Both the position numbers and the translations under genes were made by a program. Positions 8,057 through 18,222 of a DNA stretch of 64,000 bases are shown in pieces (the stretch's first letter is position 1; each line of letters begins with the position of its first letter). Location of the stretch: NCBI GenBank assembly GCA_050185825.1, contig JBFWZA010000006.1:62001-126000 (forward strand). The letters are read 5' to 3'. Source of the stretch: SZUA-309 sp050185825 (GTDB lineage Bacteria > Pseudomonadota > Gammaproteobacteria > Pseudomonadales > Azotimanducaceae). Under the pieces are notes generated by a model. It saw nothing but the letters and a program-made list of their open reading frames with translations. It was not told the DNA's origin and made no database searches.

Positions 8057-10288
8057 ATGCCTTTCATGAATCAGCGCTGCCGCCTCTGGATCGTGACGCT
8101 GCTGGTCGTCGCGGGGTGCGGTGGTGGCGGATCGAACGACGGCAACCTGCCGCCGGTCAATCAGCCACCGGCCGATCCCTTCGGGTTGGATGCCCGGGAG
8201 CCCGTAGCAGCCCTGGCCATTCCACTCGGCAGCGGCACGCTCGGCACCTACGAGCTGGTGAACGCCTTTCCCGCCCTGAGCTTTCCGGCCGCCGTCTTCC
8301 TGACGGCGGTGCCGGGCGAGAACCGGCTGGTGGTGGTGCAGCAGAGCGGTCAGGTGCAGGCGTTCGCGGACCAGCCCGGCACGAACACGAGTCGGCTGGT
8401 GCTGGACGTGTCCGGCCGGATTTCCTTCGGGGGCGAGAAGGGCCTGCTCGGTTTCGCCTTCGATCCGGATTTCGCGCAGAACCGCTACCTCTACGTCTAT
8501 CAGTCCATGGCGAGTACCGCCTCCCCGGGCGTCGAGCACGTCTCCCGGGTTTCCCGGTTCACCTGGAACGCGGGCACGGACTCGGTGGCGCTGGCGAGCG
8601 AGAAGGTGATCCTGGAGGTGGACCAGCCCTACTCGAATCACAACGGCGGCATGCTGGCCTTCGGCCCCGACGACCACCTCTACGTGGGACTCGGCGATGG
8701 CGGCAGCGGCGACGATCCGCAGAACAACGCCCAGACCACCACCAACCTGCTCGGCAGCCTGCTGCGTATCGACGTGCATCCCGCCGACCCCGCGGACGGC
8801 TACGACATCCCGCCGGACAACCCGTTCCTCGGCCAGGCGGGATTCCGCGGCGAGATCTGGGCCTATGGCCTGCGCAATCCCTGGCGATTCTCCTTCGATC
8901 GGGGCACCGGCGCCCTGTGGGCGGGTGACGTCGGCCAGGTGAGCCGGGAAGAGATCGACATCATCGTTCGTGGCGGCAACTACGGCTGGCGGATCTACGA
9001 GGGCAACCTCTCGCACATCAACCCCGCCAACCGGCCGCCGACGGACTTCGAAGCTCCGGTGATCGACTACGACCGGGGCCAGGGCAGCGTGGTGATCGGC
9101 GGCTACGTGTATCGCGGCAGCGCGGTACCCTCGCTGCAGGGCCGCTACCTGTATGCGGACGCCGGCTCGGGAAACGTCTGGGCGCTGCGTTACGACGCCG
9201 CCACCGGCACCGTGCTGGAGAACGAGCTCATCGAGAATCGCGGCGGGATCACGTCGTTCGGCGAGGACGCGAGCGGCGACGTGCACGCGGTCACCGGCGG
9301 CGGCAGCGTGCTGCGCTTCGAGGCGCTCGGCGGCGGCACCCCGTCCGACCCGCCGGCGCTGCTCTCCGACACCGGTGTGTTCGACGACCTGGCGACGCTG
9401 ACACCGGCCAGCGGCTTCATCGAGTACGACCTCAACGCGCCGTTCTGGTCGGACGGCACCGTCAAGCGTCGCTGGATCGCGGTGCCCGACGGCGACCGCA
9501 TCGGCTTTTCATCCACGAGCGCCTGGACCTTTCCGGTGGGCACCGTGATCGTCAAGCACTTCGAGCTGGCCCTGACAGAGGGTGATCCCGGCAGCCAGCG
9601 GCGCCTCGAGACCCGGCTCCTCGTGCGTCGCAGCGACGGCTGGCGGGGATTCACCTATCGCTGGAATGCCGCTGAGACGGAGGCGACGCTGCTCAGTCAG
9701 CGGCAGCAGGAAACCATCACCGTCGAGCTTGCCGCCGGCGGCACCCGGGACCAGCTCTACGAGTACCCGTCCCGCACGGACTGTCTCGGCTGCCACACCG
9801 AGGCGGCGGGATTCGTGCTCGGCGCGCGCACCCGGCAGCTCAACCGGGCCTTCGACTACCCCGCCGCCACGGACAATCAGCTTCGCGCCTGGAACCACAT
9901 CGATCTCTTCAGCACGGACATCGGCAGCGCCTCCGGGTACAGCGCCTACCCGGACATGGCGGACACCTCCGTGGCCGTCGAGACCCGGGCACGGACCTAT
10001 CTGGACGTCAACTGTGCGCAGTGCCACCAGCCGGGCGGACCGGCACCCACGGCCATGGACCTCCGCTACGACACCGCGACCGCGGCCATGGGTATCGTGG
10101 ACGTGGCGCCGTCCGCGGGTGATCTGGGCATTGCGGATGCACGCATCGTGGCATCCGGCGACCGCGCGCGCAGCGTCCTCTGGCAGCGCCTGCGGGTGCT
10201 CGATGCGAACCGCATGCCCAGCGTGGGCAGTCATGTGGTGGACGAGGCGGGGGTCGAGCTGATCGGCGACTGGATCGACGGGCTCTGA
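8057..10288 (+). CDS. PQQ-dependent sugar dehydrogenase fused to a diheme cytochrome c-type region
   Basis: About 743 residues, predicted lipoprotein (VAGCGGGG lipobox after a short hydrophobic signal). The first half is a soluble-glucose-dehydrogenase/HHIP-like six-bladed propeller: GGEKGLLGFAFDPDF, NHNGGMLAFGPDDHLYVGLG, EIWAYGLRNPWRFSFD, GGNYGWRIYEG. The second half resembles the SO2930-family heme proteins and has two heme c sites, CLGCH and CAQCH. Electrons from sugar or alcohol oxidation could thus pass within one chain to heme. The start is ATG 8057, with ATG 8066 as a close alternative. It ends just before a duplicated hairpin shared with the convergent rhomboid gene. Confidence 0.87.
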   Translation: MPFMNQRCRLWIVTLLVVAGCGGGGSNDGNLPPVNQPPADPFGLDAREPVAALAIPLGSGTLGTYELVNAFPALSFPAAVFLTAVPGENRLVVVQQSGQVQAFADQPGTNTSRLVLDVSGRISFGGEKGLLGFAFDPDFAQNRYLYVYQSMASTASPGVEHVSRVSRFTWNAGTDSVALASEKVILEVDQPYSNHNGGMLAFGPDDHLYVGLGDGGSGDDPQNNAQTTTNLLGSLLRIDVHPADPADGYDIPPDNPFLGQAGFRGEIWAYGLRNPWRFSFDRGTGALWAGDVGQVSREEIDIIVRGGNYGWRIYEGNLSHINPANRPPTDFEAPVIDYDRGQGSVVIGGYVYRGSAVPSLQGRYLYADAGSGNVWALRYDAATGTVLENELIENRGGITSFGEDASGDVHAVTGGGSVLRFEALGGGTPSDPPALLSDTGVFDDLATLTPASGFIEYDLNAPFWSDGTVKRRWIAVPDGDRIGFSSTSAWTFPVGTVIVKHFELALTEGDPGSQRRLETRLLVRRSDGWRGFTYRWNAAETEATLLSQRQQETITVELAAGGTRDQLYEYPSRTDCLGCHTEAAGFVLGARTRQLNRAFDYPAATDNQLRAWNHIDLFSTDIGSASGYSAYPDMADTSVAVETRARTYLDVNCAQCHQPGGPAPTAMDLRYDTATAAMGIVDVAPSAGDLGIADARIVASGDRARSVLWQRLRVLDANRMPSVGSHVVDEAGVELIGDWIDGL

Positions 10289-10293
10289 AACCG

Positions 10294-10347
10294 ACCCCAG
10301 GCGTTGGTTCGTCAGAACCAACCCCAGGCGTTGGTTCGTCAGAACCA
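10294..10347. repeat. 27-base perfect tandem duplication spanning a hairpin
   Basis: Two identical 27-base units, 10294-10320 and 10321-10347, between two convergent genes. The unit begins ACCCCAGGCGTTGG. The second unit includes the stop codon and the last codons (Trp-Phe-stop) of the rhomboid gene on the minus strand; the first is an extra copy of that 3' end placed downstream of it. Confidence 0.97.
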
Positions 10348-10352
10348 ACGCC
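10327..10352. terminator. bidirectional hairpin between convergent genes
   Basis: An 11-base perfect stem (GGCGTTGGTTC at 10327-10337 with its complement at 10342-10352) around a 4-base loop, overlapping the end of the rhomboid gene. The upstream repeat copy gives a second, shorter stem (GTTGGTTC with GAACCAAC). No long T-run follows on either strand, so termination is likely but not certain. Confidence 0.6.
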
Positions 10353-11112
10353 CGTCTTCCTCCCGCTTCCGCCCCCGCCGGCGCACCAGGCCCCGGTAGG
10401 CCGCGAGATAGTCCCGCCGCGCAAACAGGCCGATCAGCGCCAGCCCGCCCAGGAAGCCGCCGACGTGGGCCCAGAAGGCGACGCCGCCCCGTGCCTCGCC
10501 GAGCGCCGGCAGGCCGCCGAGGAGCTGCAGCAGAAACCAGTAGCCGAGCATGAACACCGCCGGTACGGCGATGGTGGTGACGTAGAAGCCGAGGAAGATG
10601 AGCGTGTTCACCCTGGCCCGCGGGAACAGCAGCGCATAGGCACCCATGACGCCGCCGATGGCGCCGGATGCGCCGACCATGGGGATGGTGCTCGACGGGT
10701 CGGTGGCGATCTGGGCACCCGCGGCGGCGAGCCCGCAGAGCACGTAGAAGGCGACGAAGCGCAGCGGGCCCATGACGTCTTCGACGTTGTCGCCGAACAC
10801 CCAGAGAAACCACATGTTGCCGACGATGTGGAACCAGCCGCCGTGCATGAACATGGAGCTGAGCAGCGAGCTCGGATTGCTCTGCCCGTCGAGGAGGCAG
10901 ACGAGGGTCTCCGACACCGGCACCCGCGTGCCGGGCGCCACATTGCCCAGGAGGTCGCCCGGGATCAGCCCGTGCAGGCACAGGGACTCCGCCAGCGGTG
11001 CCGCCGCCCCGAACCCCTGCAGCCACCCCCAGACCAGCACGTTCACCCCGATGATGACGAAGGTGGCGATGGGCAGCCGTGCCGTGGGGTTGTCGTCGGA
11101 GAGGGGAAACAC
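10339..11112 (-). CDS. rhomboid family intramembrane serine protease
   Basis: Multi-pass membrane protease, 257 residues. The catalytic serine is in VGASGAIGGVMGAY and the catalytic histidine in HVGGFLGG; the HGGWFHIVGNMWFLW segment supplies the conserved HxxxN helix. A long loop (about residues 40-78) separates helix 1 from the core. The C-terminus is a short basic cytosolic tail (RRRGRKREEDGRWF). It lies downstream of no obvious operon partner and is convergent with the sugar dehydrogenase. Its last codons form one arm of the terminator hairpin. Confidence 0.92.
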   Translation of the reverse strand: MFPLSDDNPTARLPIATFVIIGVNVLVWGWLQGFGAAAPLAESLCLHGLIPGDLLGNVAPGTRVPVSETLVCLLDGQSNPSSLLSSMFMHGGWFHIVGNMWFLWVFGDNVEDVMGPLRFVAFYVLCGLAAAGAQIATDPSSTIPMVGASGAIGGVMGAYALLFPRARVNTLIFLGFYVTTIAVPAVFMLGYWFLLQLLGGLPALGEARGGVAFWAHVGGFLGGLALIGLFARRDYLAAYRGLVRRRGRKREEDGRWF

Positions 11113-11118
11113 GCCGTC

Positions 11119-11574
11119 TCAGAGGTCGTTCAGGTGGTCCCAGTCGACCCAGGCGCGGCGTCCGTGAGACTTGATCATGGTCCGGCGGATCCAGGGGTAG
11201 TGGACCACGTCCGCGGGGTTGGATTCGCCACCCACCAGATAGACCAGGTCATCCTCGCCGTCGTTGCGCAGGCCGTGCCCCGGTGAGGGGCTGGGGAAGC
11301 CCATGAAGTCTCCAGGACCCACCCGATGTTGCGCCTCCCCGATGAAGGCCGTGCCCTCACCCTCGAGCACGTAGATGAACTCCTCGTCCGCGTCGTGGTA
11401 GTGAAACTGGGTGCTGTCGCGGCCCGGTTCCAGGCGGATCAGGTGAACGCCCAGGCGGGTGAGCCCTGCGGGGATGCCCAGCGTGCGCGTCATGCGCACG
11501 GCGTTGGCGTTGAACTGGTGCCGGTGCGCCCGCTCGGGTATGGCAGCGATGTCCACTGCGGTAAGCCGCTTCAC
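11119..11574 (-). CDS. cupin domain protein
   Basis: Single-domain cupin, 151 residues, with the two cupin motifs visible: FHYHDADEEFIYVLEGEG (metal-binding His, His, Glu) and GDFMGFPSPSPGHGL (third His). Such proteins bind a metal in a small beta barrel; the ligand is unknown. The GTG start at 11574 overlaps the stop of the aminotransferase gene (GTGA) and so is favoured. Translational coupling suggests a role linked to the aminotransferase or simple co-expression. Confidence 0.85.
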   Translation of the reverse strand: MKRLTAVDIAAIPERAHRHQFNANAVRMTRTLGIPAGLTRLGVHLIRLEPGRDSTQFHYHDADEEFIYVLEGEGTAFIGEAQHRVGPGDFMGFPSPSPGHGLRNDGEDDLVYLVGGESNPADVVHYPWIRRTMIKSHGRRAWVDWDHLNDL

Positions 11575-12659
11575 GTCAGCCGTCCCAGCAGGCGCGCCAG
11601 CGCGTTGGTGAGGCGCACGTTCTGAGCATCCGTGCCGACGGTGATGCGCAGCTTGTCCTCGAGCAGCGGGTCTTTGAAGTAGCGGATGAGAATGCCTTCC
11701 TCCTTGAGCGCCTCGTAGATCTCGGCCGCGGTCTTCGGGGCGTCGAGCGGCACCTCGGCGAGCAGGAAGTTGGTCTGGGAAATGTCCACGGAAAGCCCGA
11801 GCTCGATCAGCCGGTCGCGCAGCACGCGGCGGGCGGAGCGCACACGGCTCCACGTTTCCTCCGCGTAGCCCCGGTCCGAGAGCGCCGCCGCACCGAGAAT
11901 CTGGCTGATCAGGTCGACGTTGTAGCTGTCCCGGGTCTTGCTGACGATGGGGGCGATCAGGCCCTTCGCTCCCAGCAGGTAGCCGAGCCGGAGACCGGCC
12001 AGGCTGTACCCCTTGCTGAAGGTGCGCAGCAGCAACAGGTTGTCGAACGCCTCCACCAGGCGGACCAGATCGTGGCGCAGTGCCGGATCCACGAAGTCCA
12101 CGTAGGCTTCGTCCACCAGCAGCACGCCGTGCAGATCGCTGGCGAGCCGGCCGATACGCTCCGGATCCAGCAGGGTGCCCGAGGGAGCGTGGGGGTTCAC
12201 CACGCAGGTCAGGTTCACGCCCGCTTCGTTCATCTGGTGGGCGAAGTCGCGGGGCAGATCCCAGCTCTCGTCGAGCGGTGCGGTCAGCACCCTGGCGCCC
12301 TGAATGGCGGCCAGCACCGGGTAGAGCGAGTAGCTCGGCTCCAGCATCCCGAATCCGCTCCCCGGCTCCACGAAGGTGGTCATGGCCAGGCGCAGCGCCT
12401 CGTCGCCGCCGTTGGTGACGACGATGTTGTCGCGCGTCAGCTCGTGCAGCTCGGCGAGCCGCTCGCGCAGCCGATCGGCGGTGGGCGGCGGGTAGCGGCG
12501 CAGGCGCTCGACGCTGAAGGCGTTCAGCGCGTCCTGCACGGCAGGACTCGGCGGGTAGGGGTTCTCGTTGGTGTTGAGCTTCAGAACCTCTTCGGATCCC
12601 GGCTGCTCGCCCCACTGGTACGCCGTCATGCGGCGGATGTTGTCGCGTTCGAAGGTCAT
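11571..12659 (-). CDS. hisC: histidinol-phosphate aminotransferase-like enzyme
   Basis: PLP-dependent class II aminotransferase, 362 residues. It shows LNTNENPYPPSP at the N-terminus, VVNPHAPSG, LLVDEAYVDF, and the PLP-lysine segment RTFSKGYSLAGLRLGY, all characteristic of HisC and close relatives. The start ATG at 12659 gives MTFERDNIRRM; an earlier in-frame start would lie within the permease gene. No other histidine gene is nearby, so a role with aromatic amino acids or another phosphorylated substrate is possible. It overlaps the cupin gene by 4 bases. Confidence 0.85.
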   Translation of the reverse strand: MTFERDNIRRMTAYQWGEQPGSEEVLKLNTNENPYPPSPAVQDALNAFSVERLRRYPPPTADRLRERLAELHELTRDNIVVTNGGDEALRLAMTTFVEPGSGFGMLEPSYSLYPVLAAIQGARVLTAPLDESWDLPRDFAHQMNEAGVNLTCVVNPHAPSGTLLDPERIGRLASDLHGVLLVDEAYVDFVDPALRHDLVRLVEAFDNLLLLRTFSKGYSLAGLRLGYLLGAKGLIAPIVSKTRDSYNVDLISQILGAAALSDRGYAEETWSRVRSARRVLRDRLIELGLSVDISQTNFLLAEVPLDAPKTAAEIYEALKEEGILIRYFKDPLLEDKLRITVGTDAQNVRLTNALARLLGRLT

Positions 12660-12669
12660 GCCGGGATAG

Positions 12670-13746
12670 TCAGCTCTGGGAACCGGCAGCGTCAACGTCT
12701 TGACGATCCCGCTCGGGGACCGGCACGTCCGGCACGGCATCGGCGGGGCTGAGCAGCAGGGCGATCCAGCGGGACTGGGGATTGGCTTCCAGGGCGAGCT
12801 TGGCCGTCATGGTGAGCGGCACGGAGAGGAACATGCCCACCGGGCCGAGCAGCCAGCCCCACACGACCAGGGAGAGGAAGACCACCAGGGTCGAGAGCCC
12901 GAGGCCCCTGCCCATGTACTTGGGTTCCACCACGTTGCCCATGACGATGTTGATGGCGAGGTAGCAGCCGGTGGCGGCCAGCGCCGCGCCGGGACCGAGC
13001 TGGATCAGCGCCAGCAGCACGGCCGGCACGGCGGCGATGATGGAGCCGATGTTGGGCACGTAGTTCAGCAGGAAGGCCAGGAGCCCCCAGAGCACGGGAA
13101 AGTCCACGCCGATGAACTGGAGCGACACGCTGACCAGCACCCCCGTCGCCAGGCTGGTGGAGGTCTTGATGGCGATGTAGCGGTTGACGTTGGTGGCGAA
13201 CCGCGCGAACTGCGGCAGGTCGTTGGCGGGATCGGTGAGCACGGCCCGGAGCTTCCTCGGAACGCTGGACGCTTCCGCGAGGATGAAGATCACCATCAGC
13301 AGGATGAAGAAGCTGTCGCTCATCACGCCGCCCAGGCTGCGCAGCAGGTTGCCCGCCAGATCCAGCGCCATGCCGGGATTGAGGTAGGAGACGGCCACAT
13401 CCGTGCTCACCTCCACGCCCCGCTCGGCCAGCCAGGCGGCGGCCTCGCGGATCAGATCGGTGACCCGTTCCTGGTAGAAGGGCATCCGCTGGGTGAACGC
13501 CGTGCCGGAGCGGACCAGCAGCGCGGCGATGCCGGACAGCGCGCCGACGATGCCGATCATCACGCCGCTGATGGCCAGCGCCGCCGGCACTCGGCGCTGC
13601 TCGAGCCAGATCACCGGCGGTGCGGCGATGACGGCGATGAAGGCGGCGAGCAGGAATGGCACCACCACGTCCTGAGCCGCCTTCAGCCCGGCGGCGATCA
13701 CCACCAGGCCGGCGAGGATCAGAATGGCGCGCAGCGACGAGCTCAT
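12670..13746 (-). CDS. AI-2E family transporter (PerM/TqsA-like)
   Basis: Inner-membrane permease of the AI-2E exporter superfamily, 358 residues. An N-terminal pair of helices, a long periplasmic or amphipathic segment (about 75-150), and a run of C-terminal helices with LLAFLLNYVPNIGSIIAAVPAVLLALIQ, the hallmark NYVPxIG motif, are visible. It starts at an ATG that overlaps the nitrilase-family gene stop (ATGA). Family members export signalling molecules, act as Na+/H+ antiporters, or are uncharacterised; the substrate here is unknown. Confidence 0.9.
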   Translation of the reverse strand: MSSSLRAILILAGLVVIAAGLKAAQDVVVPFLLAAFIAVIAAPPVIWLEQRRVPAALAISGVMIGIVGALSGIAALLVRSGTAFTQRMPFYQERVTDLIREAAAWLAERGVEVSTDVAVSYLNPGMALDLAGNLLRSLGGVMSDSFFILLMVIFILAEASSVPRKLRAVLTDPANDLPQFARFATNVNRYIAIKTSTSLATGVLVSVSLQFIGVDFPVLWGLLAFLLNYVPNIGSIIAAVPAVLLALIQLGPGAALAATGCYLAINIVMGNVVEPKYMGRGLGLSTLVVFLSLVVWGWLLGPVGMFLSVPLTMTAKLALEANPQSRWIALLLSPADAVPDVPVPERDRQDVDAAGSQS

Positions 13747-14579
13747 ACGTCGAGGCAGACCCGATGCTCGAGGCTCGGCAGCTGGCGGCGCACGTCGGCG
13801 ACCCTCCCGGGATCGATGTCCGCAAACAGCACACCGTCGCCATCGGCGAGCTCGGCGACCACCTCCCCCCAGGGGTCCACCACCAGGGAGTGGCCATAGG
13901 AGCGGCGGCTGTCGTTGTGACGGCCGTGCTGCGCGGGCGCCAGCACGTAACACTGACACTCGATGGCCCGGGCCCGCAGCAGCGTGTGCCAGTGCGCCGC
14001 ACCGGTGGTTGCCGTGAAGGCGGAAGGCACGCACACGGCGACGGCGCCACGGTCCACCAGCGCCTGATAGAGATAGGGAAAGCGGATGTCGTAGCAGACC
14101 GTGAGCCCGAGGCGGCCGAACGGGGTCTCAGTGACCACCACGTCGGTGCCGGGCAGCGTTCGCGCGGACTCCCTGAGCTCCGTGCCGTCGTCGAGCTTGA
14201 CGTCGAACAGGTGGATCTTCCGGTAGGCCGCTCTGACAGCGCCGTCGGCACCGATATGCACGGCGGTGTTGTAGCACCGCTCAGGCGATTGTGCCGTTTC
14301 GTGGTGGCCGCCGAGCACGATCTCCATCCGAAGCTCAGCGCCGAGCGCGCAGAAGCGTTCGAGGATCGGAGAGGAGCCGGGTTGCCTGGCGCAGACGGGT
14401 TCCAGGATGTCCACCTTGCCGGCGTGGCTGCCGATGTAGGCGTAGGCCTCCGGCAGCAGCGCCATGGCGGCGCCGCCGTCACGGGCTTCCCGGACGAGAC
14501 GCTCGGCACATGCAAGGTTGCTCTTCACGTCCGTCGTCGCGCACAGCTGGAGGAGCGCGACGCGGGTGGGACTGGTCAT
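13743..14579 (-). CDS. carbon-nitrogen hydrolase (Nit2/YbeM-type deaminated glutathione amidase)
   Basis: Nitrilase-superfamily amidase, 278 residues, with the Glu-Lys-Cys triad visible in LLPEAYAY, YRKIHLFDV and LTVCYDIRFP. The KIHLFDV and CYDIRFPYLYQ motifs match the Nit1/Nit2 branch, whose members hydrolyse deaminated glutathione as a metabolite-repair step. In many proteobacteria this gene lies near cell-envelope or ribonuclease genes; here it is coupled to the AI-2E permease. Start ATG 14579 is supported by the conserved strand beginning RVALLQL. Confidence 0.88.
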   Translation of the reverse strand: MTSPTRVALLQLCATTDVKSNLACAERLVREARDGGAAMALLPEAYAYIGSHAGKVDILEPVCARQPGSSPILERFCALGAELRMEIVLGGHHETAQSPERCYNTAVHIGADGAVRAAYRKIHLFDVKLDDGTELRESARTLPGTDVVVTETPFGRLGLTVCYDIRFPYLYQALVDRGAVAVCVPSAFTATTGAAHWHTLLRARAIECQCYVLAPAQHGRHNDSRRSYGHSLVVDPWGEVVAELADGDGVLFADIDPGRVADVRRQLPSLEHRVCLDV

Positions 14580-14621
14580 CAGCCGACTTCCCTTATGGCC
14601 CGCATTCCGGCCCGCGACTTC

Positions 14622-15892
<1,271 letters not shown>

Positions 15893-15896
<4 letters not shown>

Positions 15897-17173
15897 CGGT
15901 GGCTGAGCTCCTCTCGAACGGTCGCTAGCTTGACGCATAACACGAATACTTCCATGGCTGTTTTCAGGTCGTCCAGGCTGGCGAACGTCGGCGCGATCCG
16001 CAGATTGCGGTCTGCCGGGTCCTTCCGGTAGGGGAAGGTCGCACCCGGCGGGGTGATGGCGAGTCCGGCTTCCCTGGCGAGCCTGCCCACCTCGCCCGCC
16101 AGTCCCGGTCGGGTATCCAGGGAGACGAAGTAACCGCCTTCCGGTTTCGACCAGGTCGCGATGTCCAGCTCGGCGAGCTCCCGGGTCAGGACGTTCTCCA
16201 CGAGCTCGAATTTGGGCCTGACCAGCGCCGCGTGGCCGGCCATGTGTGCCTCCAGCCGGCCGCCGAGGAATCGGGCATGGCGGAGCTGATTCACCTTGTC
16301 CGGCCCGACGCTGGCCACGTTCAGCCGGGCCTCGATCACATCGAGCACCGGGGCGCTCGCCGCCAGAAAGCCGAGACCGGCGCTGGCGTGGGTGATCTTC
16401 GAGGTGGAGGAGAAGATCAGCACGTGCTCGGCGGTGCCGGCCGCCTGTGCGAGCTTCAGCACGGCGGCCAGCGGTTTGCGCGGAAAGCTGAAGTCGTGAA
16501 CGGCGTAGGCGTTGTCCCAGAGGACCACGAAGTCGTCGGCAGCGGCAATCTCCGGCAGCTCCGCGATGGCCGCAACGACGGCGTCGCTGTAGGTGCAGCC
16601 GGTGGGGTTGGAATACTTGGGCACGCACCAGATACCCTTGATCTCGGGATCCGATCTGACAAGCTCACGAACGGCATCCATGTCCGGCCCGTCGTCGTTG
16701 AGCGGCACGTTCACCATGCCGAGGCCGAGCCGCTCGGAGAGCACGAAGTGGCGGTCGTAGCCGGGCACCGGGGTGAGCACTTTCGGCGAGGCAGCCGCGC
16801 CCCAGCGCCGCCCGTCTCCCCAGATGCCGGTGGTCATCAGGAGCTCGACACAGAGGTACATGAGCGCCAGGCTGGAGTTGCCCCAGCAGATCACGTTGGC
16901 CGCCGGCACTTCCATGATCTCCGCGCCCAGCGCCCGTGCTTCCGGAATGCCGCGGATCTGGCCGTAATTGCGGGTGTCGGTGCCGTCGGAGGCGATGTAG
17001 TTGCCGGCGAGCGCCGATTCCAGGCCGTTGGACAGGTCCAGCTGATCCGCGTCCGGCTTGCCGCGGGTCAGGTCCAGCGACAGGCGGTTGCCCCGATAGA
17101 GCTCGTGCTCGCGCTCGAGACCCTTCGCCATGTCTCTCAGCGCCTCCGTGGACAGATCGGTCAGTCGCGTCAT
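15893..17173 (-). CDS. type Ic aspartate aminotransferase-like PLP enzyme
   Basis: PLP-dependent aminotransferase of 426 residues resembling the subgroup Ic aspartate aminotransferases described from Corynebacterium. Landmarks are LDLTRGKPDADQLDLSNGLE, RNYGQIRGIPEAR, WGNSSLALMY, VPKYSNPTG, WDNAYAVHDF and the PLP-lysine segment FSSTSKITHASAGLGF. It overlaps argC by 4 bases at its start (ATGA) and the helicase gene at its end. Beside argC, a transamination step in arginine or aspartate metabolism is plausible but inferred. Confidence 0.85.
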
Positions 17174-18117
17174 GCGGCGAGTCCCAGGGTCTCTTCGAAG
17201 CCCAGCATCAGGTTGAGGTTCTGCACGGCGGCACCCGAAGCGCCCTTACCCAGGTTGTCGTAGCGGGCGACCAGCAGGAACTGCGCCTCGTTGCCGAACA
17301 CCATGAGCTGGATGCGGTTGCTGCCGTTGGTTTCGGTGGCGTTGAGATAGCCGTTGTCGGTGGCCGCTTCCGGCTGGAAGCCGAGCACCTCGACAAAGGG
17401 CTCGTCGGCGTAGCGCTCGGCGAGCAGCGAGGCCAGCGCTTCGCCGCTCGTCTTCCGGGAAAGCTGGGCGGCGTGCAGCGGCACCTCGATCAGCATGCCG
17501 CGGTAGTAGTTGGCCACCATCGGGCTGAACAGCGGCGGATTATCCAGGATTGCGTAACGCTGCATTTCCGGCCGGTGCTTGTGCTTGAGCGTCAGCGAGT
17601 ACGGGCGGGTATTCCACGCTTCCGCCTGCGCCGGCAGGAACGCGCGGTACTGATCCACCATGGGGCGGCCGCCGCCCGAGTAGCCGGAGAGCCCGAAAAC
17701 GGACAGGTGCGCGCTGCGCTCGAGCAGGCCCGCCTCGATCAGCGGCCGCACCATGAGGATGAAGCCCTGGGGATAGCAGCCCGGGTTGGACACGCGCTCG
17801 CTGCCGGCGATGGCCTGACGCTGGCCGGGCGCGAGTTCCGGAAGCCCATAGGCCCAGTCGGGATGGGTCCGGTGGGCGGTGCTGGCGTCGAGGATGCGGG
17901 TCACGCCGTCCGCCAGCGCCACCGCTTCCACGGCGGCGGCGTCGGGCAGGCAGAGGATGGTGACGTCCGCCGCTTCCATGAGCGCGCGGCGGGCAGCAGG
18001 CTCCTTGCGCGCCGCGTCATCGATGGTGAGCAGATCGATGTCGCGCCGGGGAGCGAGCCGCTCGGCGATTTCCAGGCCGGTGGTGCCGGCCTGGCCGTCT
18101 ATGAATACCGTTGCCAT
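17170..18117 (-). CDS. argC: N-acetyl-gamma-glutamyl-phosphate reductase, type 2
   Basis: NADPH-dependent reductase of arginine biosynthesis, 315 residues, in the shorter class 2 branch. It shows the N-terminal nucleotide fold (VFIDGQAGTTGLEI), the catalytic cysteine motif SNPGCYPQG, and FGLSGYSGGGR and HKHRPEMQ in the catalytic domain. It leads a tight minus-strand unit argC-aminotransferase-helicase. A short inverted repeat (18179-18184 with 18189-18194) lies upstream and may be the end of the preceding gene's transcript. Confidence 0.93.
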   Translation of the reverse strand: MATVFIDGQAGTTGLEIAERLAPRRDIDLLTIDDAARKEPAARRALMEAADVTILCLPDAAAVEAVALADGVTRILDASTAHRTHPDWAYGLPELAPGQRQAIAGSERVSNPGCYPQGFILMVRPLIEAGLLERSAHLSVFGLSGYSGGGRPMVDQYRAFLPAQAEAWNTRPYSLTLKHKHRPEMQRYAILDNPPLFSPMVANYYRGMLIEVPLHAAQLSRKTSGEALASLLAERYADEPFVEVLGFQPEAATDNGYLNATETNGSNRIQLMVFGNEAQFLLVARYDNLGKGASGAAVQNLNLMLGFEETLGLAA

Positions 18118-18222
18118 GGGCCTTCGCGTCGTTTTCGGGCGCGAGATTCTATTGAATCTGACCCGATACGCCTAGCGGGGGCGTTGAAACGCCCTCGCCG
18201 CCCGTTGCGGCTCCGGGCGGTT

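Noticed and set aside
8042..9286. Antisense open frame inside the sugar dehydrogenase gene
   Set aside because: No start context or domain; the forward frame carries clear propeller motifs.
18179..18194. GGGCGT-TGAA-ACGCCC hairpin upstream of argC as a terminator
   Set aside because: Short stem, no T-run on either strand; too weak to list as a feature.
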